This document shows, one piece after another, positions 10,801 to 17,442 of a stretch of DNA of 64,000 nucleotides. Numbering within the stretch: the stretch's first letter is position 1; each line of letters opens with the position of its first letter. Below the pieces are notes generated by a model. It was not told the origin of the DNA and ran no database searches. It saw nothing but the letters and a program-made list of their open reading frames with translations. The DNA is from JABDGV01 sp964577935 (GTDB lineage: Bacteria > Chlamydiota > Chlamydiia > Chlamydiales > FEN-1388): assembly GCA_964577935.1 (NCBI GenBank), contig CAZOAJ010000008.1:28177-92176 (forward strand), given 5' to 3'. Position numbers and translations under genes: made by a program.

Positions 10801-11826
10801 TGGTTTGATTCTAATAAAAAGCTCCTTTCCTCTTTGGATTGGAGCACATCCATGGAGGATGTCTCGCTGAACATTTCAGCAATCATTACATCCGAGCCTC
10901 GAAAACTGTTGGAAACCATAAAATCTCTCTCGGAACAACAACAATCGATTACCTTAGAATACATTGTCGAAAAGCTTTTTAAATCGTTTATCAAAGTTGA
11001 AGATATTCCTCCATTTATTGATGCAGGAAACAACATTGATACAGAAGTCGAAGTCGAAAACGATGTAGCGATCGAGGAGGAAGAGGAAGAAGAAGAGGAA
11101 GAGGAAGAAGAACCAAACTTAGGTAATGCTTCTCAAATCGAGCGGCCACACACTCTCCTTGCTCCAACAGTTGTTGGACTTGAGACACCGTCCCCTCATG
11201 AAGTGATCCAGATGGCATTGACAGGTAAAAAAGCCGAAACTTATTTAATACCAGAGCTTATAGACTCGTTAACAAATCCAGCAAGTGTTCACGTGCATTC
11301 TATTCGCTCATATCTACCTGACAACATAGGAAAGCACTTTCTAGACAGTCTCTATGTAACCAACAGCTGCTGGCCAAAACAAAATAGCGAGAAATTTCGA
11401 AAGCTCGCTATCGCAAACTGTATCGTTATTAATAAAAAAGATACACCTCTCCGGCTCATCTCAGTAACGTCGAAAGAATCGGCAATCATTCGTCGCACTA
11501 TTCAAAAACAGGGCAAAGATTTTAATGATGTCAAAATCATGGACATAAACATTTATTTAGGGGTCAATGCAGCAAACGATCACGATTGGTGTAAATCTAT
11601 TTATAAAACGAACCTACTCGCCTTTGTGCAAATGAAACTCCTTTCAGGTGATATTGCATTTACTCAACAGGAACTTGCTCTCATGAAGGATTGGATTCAA
11701 TCATGCGATAAAGCTGAACTCTCAAAATTTTTCAAGAAACGTTTCCTAGCTTCAAATCCTGGTGATGAAAAGAAGTTTGACATGAGCCCACTCGGCATAT
11801 TGCTAAATGGACCACAAGGTATCTAA
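1834..11826 (+). CDS. giant DUF3638-type protein with Walker A/B motifs and a possible cysteine-peptidase-like region
   Basis: About 3,330 residues, by far the largest gene here. The ATP-binding section matches the DUF3638 pattern known from very large fungal and environmental chlamydial proteins: a Walker A-like PGSGKTT near residue 2079, then VVPKQHIQMV, the diagnostic PFSREN, TPDELHSIL, and a Walker B-like IFDEIHC near 2250 followed by YAIGEP. This resembles a SecA/SF2-like NTPase core. Near the N-terminus three short motifs stand out: GHSIIVEI (His near 322), YNLGSGLRYHN (near 342) and GGTCSFRSQ (Cys near 434). A His-Asn-Cys order like this could be a permuted cysteine-peptidase site; that is inference. 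Near the C-terminus lies a run of 13 Glu. The start is uncertain (ATG at 1834 or GTG at 1759; neither has a clear ribosome binding site). Function is unknown; a secreted or host-directed role is only a guess from size and lineage. Confidence 0.8.
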   Translation: MIINLFNISEKCASSLREHQISTIEDFDHTETSLLQKVFVEAMRASSDQASDSLNFENCLEILKDIVTPISQEQITLISKEYNLDLNEDSQNGNFESIVENVKKFATLLERIVTIQPNEELQKLTALLSKKIGLTGVSLDKGRTKSILSKAIDRNTPSYESKLELLDRVITQHPNHKNIILKAKQGNFWPIKKAIIAYQLLGNKNGVLEDLLSQIDDKAIPKDGLSKSPWSHDDLKLFVHLFGDAFINKTTLEGNDPQKVSHFFTRVYQEYKDKLDNIGFAPIFQSISSALTADRGADIIEPLKKRLNEEGSALLISGYVGHSIIVEIVKESDGFYSLFAYNLGSGLRYHNKALITSRETKEQYELYYGRKEITEEELFSKTFFDLLKTLQVEPKIKDADVLFYEVAIGKLGKPVEAVEDFIKNYRHEQFGGTCSFRSQVAAIYYKLQRRSDAITFMSILKIAAFQDVLKKMPTKWDEQYCTENFDFLSLSHKALTRSIDLIYSSGQLDNLDPNFAPSIIKSIRQLSVRLYLLEKTLNGIYQKEQLLDHPKKPLPHKRISIKFPKNIVADYPSADQITPSTLPKSSIVSIATIKDAQGFISAYGKVFSQEYDHAINQRNKMDDRFCELIANILINGFEQIFLIDPRATLITSIEPIETQEKVRNELWEGLLGISKGLLLIRSSVDVATKFDPFLILIQGRILEMMGLLLRDDPTKAAFKNLSRLLSSPISRNTLKQLSNGILTYAPWITEIDRILITKLQAPQQGKQEAESSSQNPSADDTWLYSWLSLRNESTPHDQFVDIIDEILLSTTKIVDLDAFHSNYLSTSKPQRVAAYLASRFELKSQLAPKQLLDIEIMSISLLMMTQNTSVAHFGQQSNSIFHGFLNLGTKVLPYWAQLGIDSIHTYNSLDRYIFEEAPDNERSRSQLAIVSKFPTSQIDIASLDIRFATFLHEHGKFFKIPENVQFELLSTRLDISTQVEKTLTVFNRFPSLGDTDAGRAILYKLLFEDNCIKTATKNPSTFELLNKFLKVCIHRYSSLEKHSAAAFFLYLSIYVQTIHSIETKGSAPNLTEILKIIDMRATSETKALQITAILAGLLPCIHRFRDNIPPQIVTLSTVNKFFRFTGRTKLFNIIENQAQQTCWHVEQKFLNNAPVCSNYFCSQLQSLLRLIGRENIDPNGWNVNPAFPHQLINSDTTITIDLYKGEILEKQKNQSSRNSIEVVVNHYPKWFKDRLKNNRASLITDTNTDIYDISDKDGITYRCKETKKSVHIFTKNDESIFEYCSEVELPNIPGGQGILGRFVKTVIKNSNLQTKRMVLVNADRPLEALYEIRTVLNQHVLVDIRPGIGNGNILANHEPLSDINVLRHLSSLCPREKISVWSDHLGSCKSIYLGNLNLSFIAKASDKDGEIRLWSQEYPSYFIDPQQFLPFQASHFILLKDDFDRQSLIIPHSSYSCAENESSILPKRNLMECGIMGHTLIPLINGNLSPEKISDIGYLSAFHLAYGQYEKAISLLTDNESLILSRKLSPEEYKALGSIGSSCREDQSAGALFIRLYSNYLCLFSDKLHKSSYVDVGDYEDDLSVYLKIVSRIPNLPVHQEKILLEESLRNSKNRLIESRLKELTLNNQTYDKSIYKISKISDLIINTFNNEISRFSLNEKPVIENDPGINVSEIEAKIATDILAPEKIDLQKFISDFPFFYNHFIKNRINPLLQIQLVQKLACEGLKLDNSNYEINFFILLTAVILPKRLPQTYQELREEINSKRFQLRLGDIGKKIKDYFKIKTTAIHHPIVAANKHERKEISIIALNKNALINPSYLFPNASLEDTTSDTLKILSTLHSNLSKWFTVLQSKKPNVNESIEPFFNSIDPLAQCDGSLMNEFTLLRESLNAIKNESLTSIQINQDKTLSEISKELNQNLENLKTLHTSHKLTLEAALSSLMLERRYQSKPAGRNRKIPLIEELVVLLGFKDAVNKFMQYCPFISESSAIAILEDVKSFIYRSNIISRIERAVASLEKDLPAAYRELNFRPHISKTYIETVFDIFEHGSSVSLRENQSLLIPEFSSDEGSWLVPQLIPGSGKTTIIQVLLSIVLASSSNHEGVPIIVVPKQHIQMVCMIMQQRLGPIFKRLLVRIPFSRENLSIIKESHRIGIGVDDIADDDELKLYTQNELKNWLELLKHAKSHKQIVIATPDELHSILNVHITATNDALTAYNQAGESDVDNDDRPVDKIRDNSIALAQFLKENARLIFDEIHCAFDPATEFTYAIGEPKKLNQKSAQLITSLILQFAQNSYANQPIQIDSFNKFLKRTSKEDPKQTTAYTQDLYDLHIKPKLTEIAIGLIQKYQKELGEKTSFNNEQLECLKAILSNENPPLNELRKQFPNRDASSLKLYEEIAAYKNLKQEVYDFKKRITFFYESIPKELQEALTDFVQVIQDILPGALDQISGTHYGRPKATVKNDSPHKQLHANPPNLVSRPYLSPDEPKTSQYALPLTQLTMSILQVLSDGLKNDEAQLIFTYLSQQYREASAISLIPINAQVAREYTAIFGEEFSRSNPLSKPLAQENIGNFITGCEKNEELLKWFIIHSIASSITYYPARSRSTPHQLSSMSLSSAGYTGTIEPGILHPRMKALREPGTDTRTLNSLFSYFAKGESKVLLLQDGDDSAESSLISMILDPAHRDLYMVIDSGGVLKKHLSQEENIQKLINTLLPQLETSRGIKGIAIHNPSGELVVYQNVNNKLSYSSVEESGLSIDKVFSIIGQKHEIGTNIAIPETAEGYITLRKKMKLHEFLQSAWRMRNILHKQRPHLVVTKEVQKSIISTIAQYLVFNSGLQELLKSNKVDCNISRYLSILKKHFSASIDSMEYIKLVEQDLTCDFDLICLYILIQHNAAMGQKRWQAFKHRLDDSTISAIKLGRFCEDDTIYIDDLALDSLIVDYCINSEKNNSVNRILPEDSALPAELAIKRQIDKEIKRLVPVLLKHQSVLLAWFDSNKKLLSSLDWSTSMEDVSLNISAIITSEPRKLLETIKSLSEQQQSITLEYIVEKLFKSFIKVEDIPPFIDAGNNIDTEVEVENDVAIEEEEEEEEEEEEEPNLGNASQIERPHTLLAPTVVGLETPSPHEVIQMALTGKKAETYLIPELIDSLTNPASVHVHSIRSYLPDNIGKHFLDSLYVTNSCWPKQNSEKFRKLAIANCIVINKKDTPLRLISVTSKESAIIRRTIQKQGKDFNDVKIMDINIYLGVNAANDHDWCKSIYKTNLLAFVQMKLLSGDIAFTQQELALMKDWIQSCDKAELSKFFKKRFLASNPGDEKKFDMSPLGILLNGPQGI
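11074..11112 (+). repeat. poly-glutamate-coding GAG/GAA run
   Basis: Thirteen consecutive Glu codons (GAG and GAA mixed) lie inside the giant gene, about 240 codons before its end. The run separates the helicase-like body from a C-terminal section. Because the codons are mixed it is less prone to slippage than a pure triplet run, but its length could still vary between strains. Confidence 0.9.
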
Positions 11827-11851
11827 AGGGATATTGATGAGCTACGACGAT

Positions 11852-11891
11852 ATGCTTTTTTGCCTTTACGCTAGTAAAGGCAAAAAAGCAT
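11852..11891. terminator. bidirectional terminator hairpin
   Basis: A perfect 18-bp inverted repeat with a 4-base loop (GCTA) sits between two convergent genes, 26 bp after the giant gene and 9 bp before the stop of the minus-strand gene. The stem itself holds a run of six T on one arm and six A on the other, so it can act in both directions. It is the strongest intrinsic-terminator-like structure in the window. Confidence 0.85.
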
Positions 11892-11899
11892 CCTCTAGG

Positions 11900-12850
11900 C
11901 TATTTCTTACTTAAAATCAGATTGATTAATCCTTCTTTCTCATCCGCCTGTAACTTCGAAGTATTTATAGACGCCTTTAATTGAGTTACGTAATTTTTAG
12001 AGTTACCTTCTGAAAGAGCGATCATTTTTAAAGCTTTGTCAAGTTCTTTACTAAATTTCTCTTCACACTTCTTGTATAATGCGCTACATACGACAGCTTT
12101 ATCGACTTCAGAATAAGATTTAGCGTCTCTGATTGAATTAGATAGCAAACTATATTCTTCTAGAACAGATTGAGGGTCGTTCATTTTATCTATTCTGAAG
12201 CCAAAATCGTTGAGTAAATCGTCGGGTGCTAATAATAGCGTTGATGTTTCAGAAGACTGGACTGACTCGATGGTAACATTAAATTCCTTCAATTGAAGAT
12301 CGGGTAATAGCGTTGATGTTTCAGAAGACTGGACTGACTCGATGATAGCATTAAATTTCTTCAATTGAAGATCGGGCGAACCAGTCTCTTCCTTAGTACA
12401 ACCAAGATATAGATCTTTGATCTTTTTCATATTTTCAAGCAAAGCACTCGTGTGGTGCGCCTTATCTGCAGTAATCTTCCAAAGATCGTCAACTTGCTCG
12501 ATAAAAGATTTACTGGTTAGAAACTTGCCTATTATATCCGGATGCGAATCATGCGCTTTTACTATATGACCAAGAATGGCTTGACGTACCTTTTCAAGAG
12601 AGCCTGAGTTCTCTGTAAGCTTACATGGATAAACGAACGTATGTCCAAAACAAGTTGTATATCTCTTTGAGGATAAGTCTTTACTTTTTTCAAGATACTG
12701 TTGAATAGCCTTTGATTGATCGAAGGCGCTTACATTTGAACCCACGCAACACCTAATTAGTCTCTTGTATGAGACACTATCGTATTTTTTTATTTTCAGC
12801 ACTTGCGAAACACAAAATTTAAAAAACCTTGCTGCTTCGCTAAAAAACAA
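11900..12850 (-). CDS. hypothetical protein with an internal 24-residue tandem duplication
   Basis: I do not recognise this 316-residue protein. It is mostly helical and charged, with no clear signal peptide or membrane segment. The first residues are rich in Phe and basic residues, and the only start I find is a TTG at 12850, so the true start is uncertain. The centre contains two nearly identical copies of a 24-residue unit (PDLQLKxFN...ESVQSSETSTLL). These are encoded by a recent 72-bp tandem duplication at 12233-12376. The C-terminal third (residues 215-310) looks like a helical bundle. It lies 15 bp downstream of the esterase gene on the same strand and ends against the shared terminator at 11852-11891. 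Confidence 0.6.
   Translation of the reverse strand: MFFSEAARFFKFCVSQVLKIKKYDSVSYKRLIRCCVGSNVSAFDQSKAIQQYLEKSKDLSSKRYTTCFGHTFVYPCKLTENSGSLEKVRQAILGHIVKAHDSHPDIIGKFLTSKSFIEQVDDLWKITADKAHHTSALLENMKKIKDLYLGCTKEETGSPDLQLKKFNAIIESVQSSETSTLLPDLQLKEFNVTIESVQSSETSTLLLAPDDLLNDFGFRIDKMNDPQSVLEEYSLLSNSIRDAKSYSEVDKAVVCSALYKKCEEKFSKELDKALKMIALSEGNSKNYVTQLKASINTSKLQADEKEGLINLILSKK
12233..12376. repeat. 72-bp tandem direct repeat (two copies)
   Basis: Two head-to-tail copies, 12233-12304 and 12305-12376, differ at only a few bases (for example GGTAAC versus GATAGC within the unit). The length is a multiple of three, so the host gene stays in frame and gains one 24-residue module. The low divergence points to a recent duplication, and copy number may vary between strains. 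Confidence 0.9.
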
Positions 12851-12865
12851 ACTGAATTTGAAAAA

Positions 12866-13840
12866 TTATACATTAACCATAGAACGCATAATGGCACAAA
12901 TCTTCTGAAGAACTTCTATTTTTAGCGGAAAATCGAAAGGAATTGTGAGAAAGCCGTGTATGGCTTTTGGAATATCGATATGTGCTACGGAATATCCAGC
13001 ACCTTTAAGTCTTTCTACATATCGTATTCCTTCGGCCTTGAGTCTGTCATATTCACAAGTAATAACCAATGTCTGAGGAAAGGTCTTACCTGAATATTCA
13101 GCTAAATCCATCCTATTCAATGAAACCAATGGATTTAATCGATCCTGCCAATTTGGTAGATACAGATCGCGAAATTGTGCCATAAGCTTTGGAACTAAAA
13201 AGAAATCATCGGGGCTATCGGGATAGGTATCTTCAGTTGAATCGACTTGAATAACCGGATATAACAAAACTTGACCGCATAGAGAAATTCCACTCCGTAA
13301 AGCAAGCTGAGAAACACCTCCGGCAAGATTGCCTCCGGCGCTATCTCCGCAAACAAGAATACGTTTTGAATTACCGCCATATGTAGAAATATTATCTGAA
13401 ACCCATTTGAAGGCTTCAAAGCAGTCGTTTAATGGCTGTGGGAATGGAGATTCTGGAGCTGTTCGATATTCAACAGAAACAAAGAGACATGAAGAAAGAG
13501 CTGCAAGTTTTCGAACAAGCTCATCATACATCTCTATATTTCCAAAAACCCACCCCCCTCCGTGATAAAAGACTACCACAGGAAGATTATCCCTCGGCAT
13601 AGGCTTATATAATCTTATTGAAATTTGAGATGAGGAGCTCTGTATTTTTAGATCCTCAGTGGAATAGATTGGAGTTCGCTTCTGCAAAGGTATCGTGAAA
13701 AAAAGGTCCGAAAGATGTCGGCTCTCATCAAGTAAAACATGTTCACTTTGTTGTTGAAGTTTTAAAAATTCCTTACGGAAGGCAAGAAACTCAGGAGTTA
13801 GACAATTAATATTTTTACAATCAACCTCTTTAAAGACCAT
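12866..13840 (-). CDS. alpha/beta-hydrolase esterase/lipase (HSL/GDXG family)
   Basis: A 324-residue serine esterase of the hormone-sensitive-lipase-like family. HGGG at residues 93-96 forms the oxyanion hole and GDSAGG at 165-170 carries the nucleophile Ser167. The acid is probably the Asp in CEYDRLKAEG, and the base the His in AIHGFL near 295. Members hydrolyse short-chain acyl esters; the natural substrate cannot be read from sequence. No signal peptide is seen. Its start overlaps the end of the upstream phosphatase gene by 11 bp, which implies translational coupling in one minus-strand operon of kinase, phosphatase and esterase. Confidence 0.88.
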   Translation of the reverse strand: MVFKEVDCKNINCLTPEFLAFRKEFLKLQQQSEHVLLDESRHLSDLFFTIPLQKRTPIYSTEDLKIQSSSSQISIRLYKPMPRDNLPVVVFYHGGGWVFGNIEMYDELVRKLAALSSCLFVSVEYRTAPESPFPQPLNDCFEAFKWVSDNISTYGGNSKRILVCGDSAGGNLAGGVSQLALRSGISLCGQVLLYPVIQVDSTEDTYPDSPDDFFLVPKLMAQFRDLYLPNWQDRLNPLVSLNRMDLAEYSGKTFPQTLVITCEYDRLKAEGIRYVERLKGAGYSVAHIDIPKAIHGFLTIPFDFPLKIEVLQKICAIMRSMVNV

Positions 13841-14345
13841 TTCCAGCGCTTTTTTTAAGAGGAATTTTATTGGTAGCTATAAGAATTTCAATAATCGAAG
13901 AACTCACTTCATGAAGCATTTCAGCACACTTTCTAAATCCTTCCTGATCTCCGAAAAATGGATCCGGGATCTCATCATTTTTATGCTTATGAGAAAAAAC
14001 GGTCATGAGATGAATTTGAGGTCTATTCTCATGAGCTAGATGCTTATGCACTAGCTCAAATACATATTCTTCAACATGTCGATCTGAGACAAAGATATAT
14101 TGAGCCTCCTTCAAATCATCTAGGGTGAGCAGCTCTGCTCTCTTGTCAAGATTTGTCTGGATTCCGAGTTTGTTCAACTCATGCATCATCCGCTCATCTA
14201 TTTTGTGACCAAGATTCCAAGTTCCAATTCCTCGGCTTATAATATCGCAATCAAGCTCAGGATGTAGATTGAGACGATGTCGAGCAAGCTCTTCAGCAGC
14301 AGGAGACCTGCATATATTTCCCAAACAAACAAAAATAATCTTCAT
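13830..14345 (-). CDS. low-molecular-weight protein tyrosine phosphatase
   Basis: A 171-residue LMW-PTP (usual length 150-160). The P-loop CLGNICRS begins at Cys7, giving the CX5R signature with Arg13, and the general-acid motif DPFFGD follows at about residue 123. The enzyme removes phosphate from phosphotyrosine, or acts on phosphoarginine or small phospho-esters in some relatives. It starts 15 bp after the Pkn1-like gene and overlaps the esterase by 11 bp. A kinase-type gene followed directly by a phosphatase suggests a phospho-signalling pair, although the kinase partner seems catalytically altered. Confidence 0.92.
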   Translation of the reverse strand: MKIIFVCLGNICRSPAAEELARHRLNLHPELDCDIISRGIGTWNLGHKIDERMMHELNKLGIQTNLDKRAELLTLDDLKEAQYIFVSDRHVEEYVFELVHKHLAHENRPQIHLMTVFSHKHKNDEIPDPFFGDQEGFRKCAEMLHEVSSSIIEILIATNKIPLKKSAGNGL

Positions 14346-14360
14346 CTATCAACCGTAGAT

Positions 14361-16217
14361 CTATGCCTTTAAGTCCTGCGCACATCGAAATCCATACGTT
14401 CCATCAGCGGCTCCTGGATTGTTTCGGTGTCGTTTAGCACAACGAAGATCTTCTTTTAAACTTTTCCAGCAGCCTCCACGAAGGACACGATAGACCCCTT
14501 GCAATGGTCCTTTTGGATTATCAGGTTCATGCTGACTCACTTCATAATAGGAATAGTCATACCAATCAGCACACCATTCATATACATTGCCTGCCATATC
14601 ATAAAGCCCATAAGCATTTGGAGGATAGCTCATGACAGGAGTCGTGTCTGATGAAAAGAAATTCGCCTGACTTTTTTCTATCTGTTCTCCGGTAGGATAT
14701 AAAGGATTTTCAAGCCCACCACAACAAGCAATCTCCCACTCAGCTTCAGACGGCAAACGTTTACCGACCCACTTAGCATAAGCCACAGCACCATACCACG
14801 TGACGCCCACAACTGGATGCTTAGCATAACCACGTTCAATAATACACTTGCCGCCGCCTCGCTTAATTCTAGAATCTTTTAAACGTATAACATCGTGATA
14901 TTGAGCATCTTTTTCTCCGCCGAGGAACTCTATAAAACGAACAAATTGTTCATTTGTTACTGGATGAGCATCCATTTTAAAACTATCGACGCGAACACTA
15001 TGCCGAGGCATTTCATCTCGACAGCCATGGCTGCAACCTCGAGAGTAGTATCCCTCTTCAACAAGAACAGTTTCGGTAGAAATCGGGTCAATACCCTTCA
15101 TTCCCTTATCGAACATAGGGAGAACATCTTCAACCATGTTCTGACTCTCTTTTGAATCGATAGAGTCTTGGTTATAAATGCGAACATGGGGCATATCTTT
15201 CTTAGGAGAGGACTGCTCTTGAATTGCTTCCACGCGCGTTGAAAGAAGCGCCATCAAGCCACAATCTCTTTTAAGAGAATCCCTTGCCAAAGTTGATTTG
15301 AGAAGATTATTCCAATCACAGGGGCTTGTTTTTGTTACGAACTCTTCGAATGGGAAATAACCTTCTGGATAATTACCTCCAGAGAGCAGCCAATATGCAA
15401 TGGCTCCAAAAGACCATATATCTGACCGAACAGGATCTATGTTCTCGAGATGATCAAACATTTTCAATTCGGGCGCCAAGAAAGCAACATTTTGCCTTAG
15501 TGATTGAAGGAGAGCAAGCGAGCGAGCATTTTCAACCGTCCCGGCCTGGTACCTATCATGTATCGATTTAGATTGAGCCAAAGCCGAGTAACCGAGCGAC
15601 TCACAAATTCCTTTAAAACTTCTGAGCAAGATCGATCCAAGTCCTATGATTTTTGCTAAGCCAAAATCGCAAATTTTTACCTGAGGCTCCCCTATCCCGG
15701 TCTTTCCCGAAATAAGTATATTATTCGGTTTAAGGTTAAGATGTGCAACAACTGTACCAGTAGTAGAATGAGCATAATCTAATGCCTGAGCCATCTGCTT
15801 CAAAATGGAATGAATTTCAAGCTCCGACAGCTTCCCTCCACGCCCAAGCAAATATTGAGAGAGATTAATTGTCTGAAAATGATCATCAACAACACAATCA
15901 CAGGCAAGAAAGTAAAACCCCCCAGCAAATGAGACATTATGAATTTTTGCAATAGAGGGGTGATCCAAGGTTGCAAGCAAAGCAACCTGCTCTTCAAAGC
16001 GAACAATAAAACTTCGGTCAGATGAAAGCTCATCTGGAAGAAGCTTTAAAGCCACATTTTTCTTAGTAAAACGATGCTCTGCTGCCCAAACAGCGCCTAA
16101 AGGCCCATGACCAATAAAACGAAGAAGCTTGTAGTCTCCAAGGGTTCGCCCTTCTTGAAGTCGACCATCAACCTTACTTGATTCCTTATGACTTGATACT
16201 TCAATCGTCTGCGTCAT
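14361..16217 (-). CDS. pkn1: Pkn1-like protein: Ser/Thr kinase fold plus formylglycine-generating-enzyme (FGE) fold
   Basis: 618 residues, the same size and layout as chlamydial Pkn1. Kinase part (about 28-320): glycine loop GHGPLGAV at 36-43, Lys58 in VALK, DFG at 184-186. The catalytic loop reads HLNLKPNN at 159-166, so the Asp of HRD is replaced by Asn161, although Lys163 and Asn166 remain. This is a pseudokinase signature, visible in the DNA as AAC. C-terminal part (about 385-615): an FGE-sulfatase domain with RLPSEAEWE, GNVYEWCADW, YRVLRGGCW and YGFRCA. The paired Cys of true FGE is not seen, so formylglycine formation is not supported. It is followed 15 bp later by the tyrosine phosphatase. 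No signal peptide or membrane segment is seen. Confidence 0.88.
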   Translation of the reverse strand: MTQTIEVSSHKESSKVDGRLQEGRTLGDYKLLRFIGHGPLGAVWAAEHRFTKKNVALKLLPDELSSDRSFIVRFEEQVALLATLDHPSIAKIHNVSFAGGFYFLACDCVVDDHFQTINLSQYLLGRGGKLSELEIHSILKQMAQALDYAHSTTGTVVAHLNLKPNNILISGKTGIGEPQVKICDFGLAKIIGLGSILLRSFKGICESLGYSALAQSKSIHDRYQAGTVENARSLALLQSLRQNVAFLAPELKMFDHLENIDPVRSDIWSFGAIAYWLLSGGNYPEGYFPFEEFVTKTSPCDWNNLLKSTLARDSLKRDCGLMALLSTRVEAIQEQSSPKKDMPHVRIYNQDSIDSKESQNMVEDVLPMFDKGMKGIDPISTETVLVEEGYYSRGCSHGCRDEMPRHSVRVDSFKMDAHPVTNEQFVRFIEFLGGEKDAQYHDVIRLKDSRIKRGGGKCIIERGYAKHPVVGVTWYGAVAYAKWVGKRLPSEAEWEIACCGGLENPLYPTGEQIEKSQANFFSSDTTPVMSYPPNAYGLYDMAGNVYEWCADWYDYSYYEVSQHEPDNPKGPLQGVYRVLRGGCWKSLKEDLRCAKRHRNNPGAADGTYGFRCAQDLKA

Positions 16218-16305
16218 AGCACCCTATTCTTATTATTTATGTATGACATCATGGTGAAAAAAGAGGAAACTTTCACCTGAATAATCGTCTTTTGTATTTA
16301 TTACA

Positions 16306-17331
16306 TTACACATTGTGCTTGTTCTTCTCTTCCCATTCGGTAAGATATCGGCTTTTATCAAACCATTTCTTCAATATGAGGTGCAATTCCTTGAGTAAAT
16401 CAGGCCGATTGAGCTGTTGGACTAAGTTCAAGAGAATCCAGCACTGCCCCCTGGATGGAGGTTTTTCTACCCTAGATAGCGCAGGCAATAGTTTTTCAAC
16501 AACACCTGCTTGCTCAGATAAACGGCTCAAAAGCATAATTCTGCTGATGAGTGAAACATCACGAGGTTCGGTATTAAAGGCTTCTAAATAATATTCTAGA
16601 GCTAAAGACCTACTTTGCTCTCGCTCCTTTTCGTCGATAGAAAGCTCATAGATTCGAAAATAAATATTTCCTTGAGTTTTAGATGCTAAATATGACTTCG
16701 GGTATGCTTCAAAAGCACTCCAAAAATCAATAAAAAACCCAATAAGATTCCCATTGTTCGCTTTGACCGAGGATGCAAAAAACAGGAGAGATACATAGGA
16801 GGGGTTTGATTGAATTGCTTCGTTTACTTTGGAAGTTAAGAATACCCCCTGTCCATCTTCTTGAAGATATACTGTATAGATTTCGTCGAATAATTTTTTT
16901 TCATAATAAGAAGGTTCTTTATCAGAAGATGTTGCAGTAAGCAATTTTTTCTTCTCTTCAATTGCCGAGGAATAGACTCGGAAGGAATTATGGAGATCTT
17001 GATTAAGGAAATACAACTTTGCAATCTCAACGAGAACCAAACATTTCATTTCCTGATTCAATAGAGCCGCATGTTCATGCAACTGAGGAAAAATAAGATC
17101 TGATTCACCCGACAAAAGGTGTGTTACAACTTTATTTTTTGAAAGTGATTTTGGGTAAAGCTTTTCAGGACCTAAAAGATCTATCAGCGAAACTCCTTCA
17201 ACCGCAATGAGACTTGTTGTTAAAATACCGCTTAAGAGTATCATGCGCACAAAATATCTACTACATAAAAAGCCTTTTAGAATCAATTTAAGCAGCTTTT
17301 CAATCTCCGTAAGCAAGATATTTACCCTCAA
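16306..17331 (-). CDS. hypothetical membrane-anchored or exported helical-repeat protein
   Basis: A 341-residue protein of no recognised family. An N-terminal hydrophobic stretch (about residues 28-46, preceded by Arg and Lys) looks like a signal anchor or signal peptide. The rest is helical, with segments such as LVEIAKLYFLNQDLHNSFRVYSSAIEEKK that resemble TPR-type helix pairs, so it may be a scaffold facing the periplasm. The start is uncertain: TTG at 17331, or the ATG at residue 30 (17244). The gene is divergent from yidC and 88 bp upstream of the Pkn1-like gene on the same strand. Confidence 0.6.
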   Translation of the reverse strand: MRVNILLTEIEKLLKLILKGFLCSRYFVRMILLSGILTTSLIAVEGVSLIDLLGPEKLYPKSLSKNKVVTHLLSGESDLIFPQLHEHAALLNQEMKCLVLVEIAKLYFLNQDLHNSFRVYSSAIEEKKKLLTATSSDKEPSYYEKKLFDEIYTVYLQEDGQGVFLTSKVNEAIQSNPSYVSLLFFASSVKANNGNLIGFFIDFWSAFEAYPKSYLASKTQGNIYFRIYELSIDEKEREQSRSLALEYYLEAFNTEPRDVSLISRIMLLSRLSEQAGVVEKLLPALSRVEKPPSRGQCWILLNLVQQLNRPDLLKELHLILKKWFDKSRYLTEWEEKNKHNV

Positions 17332-17442
17332 AAATGAATTATGAATCTAGGGCTTCAATTGATGTTGCAATTGATAGCGATTATTGATTGTATCTGATAG
17401 CCTTAGACACCTATTTTTTTCACTCGTGGATTTGAAATCATT

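Noticed and set aside
11074..11112. Poly-Glu run as a frameshift or assembly artefact
   Set aside because: The frame stays open for 240 codons on both sides and the codons are mixed GAG and GAA, so it reads as real coding sequence.
10647..11218. Antisense reading frames over the giant gene
   Set aside because: They are shadows of the codon bias of the sense gene, and show no domains or ribosome binding sites.
14361..16217. Functional formylglycine-generating enzyme in the Pkn1-like protein
   Set aside because: The fold motifs are there, but the active-site Cys pair of true FGE is not seen, so I call only the fold.
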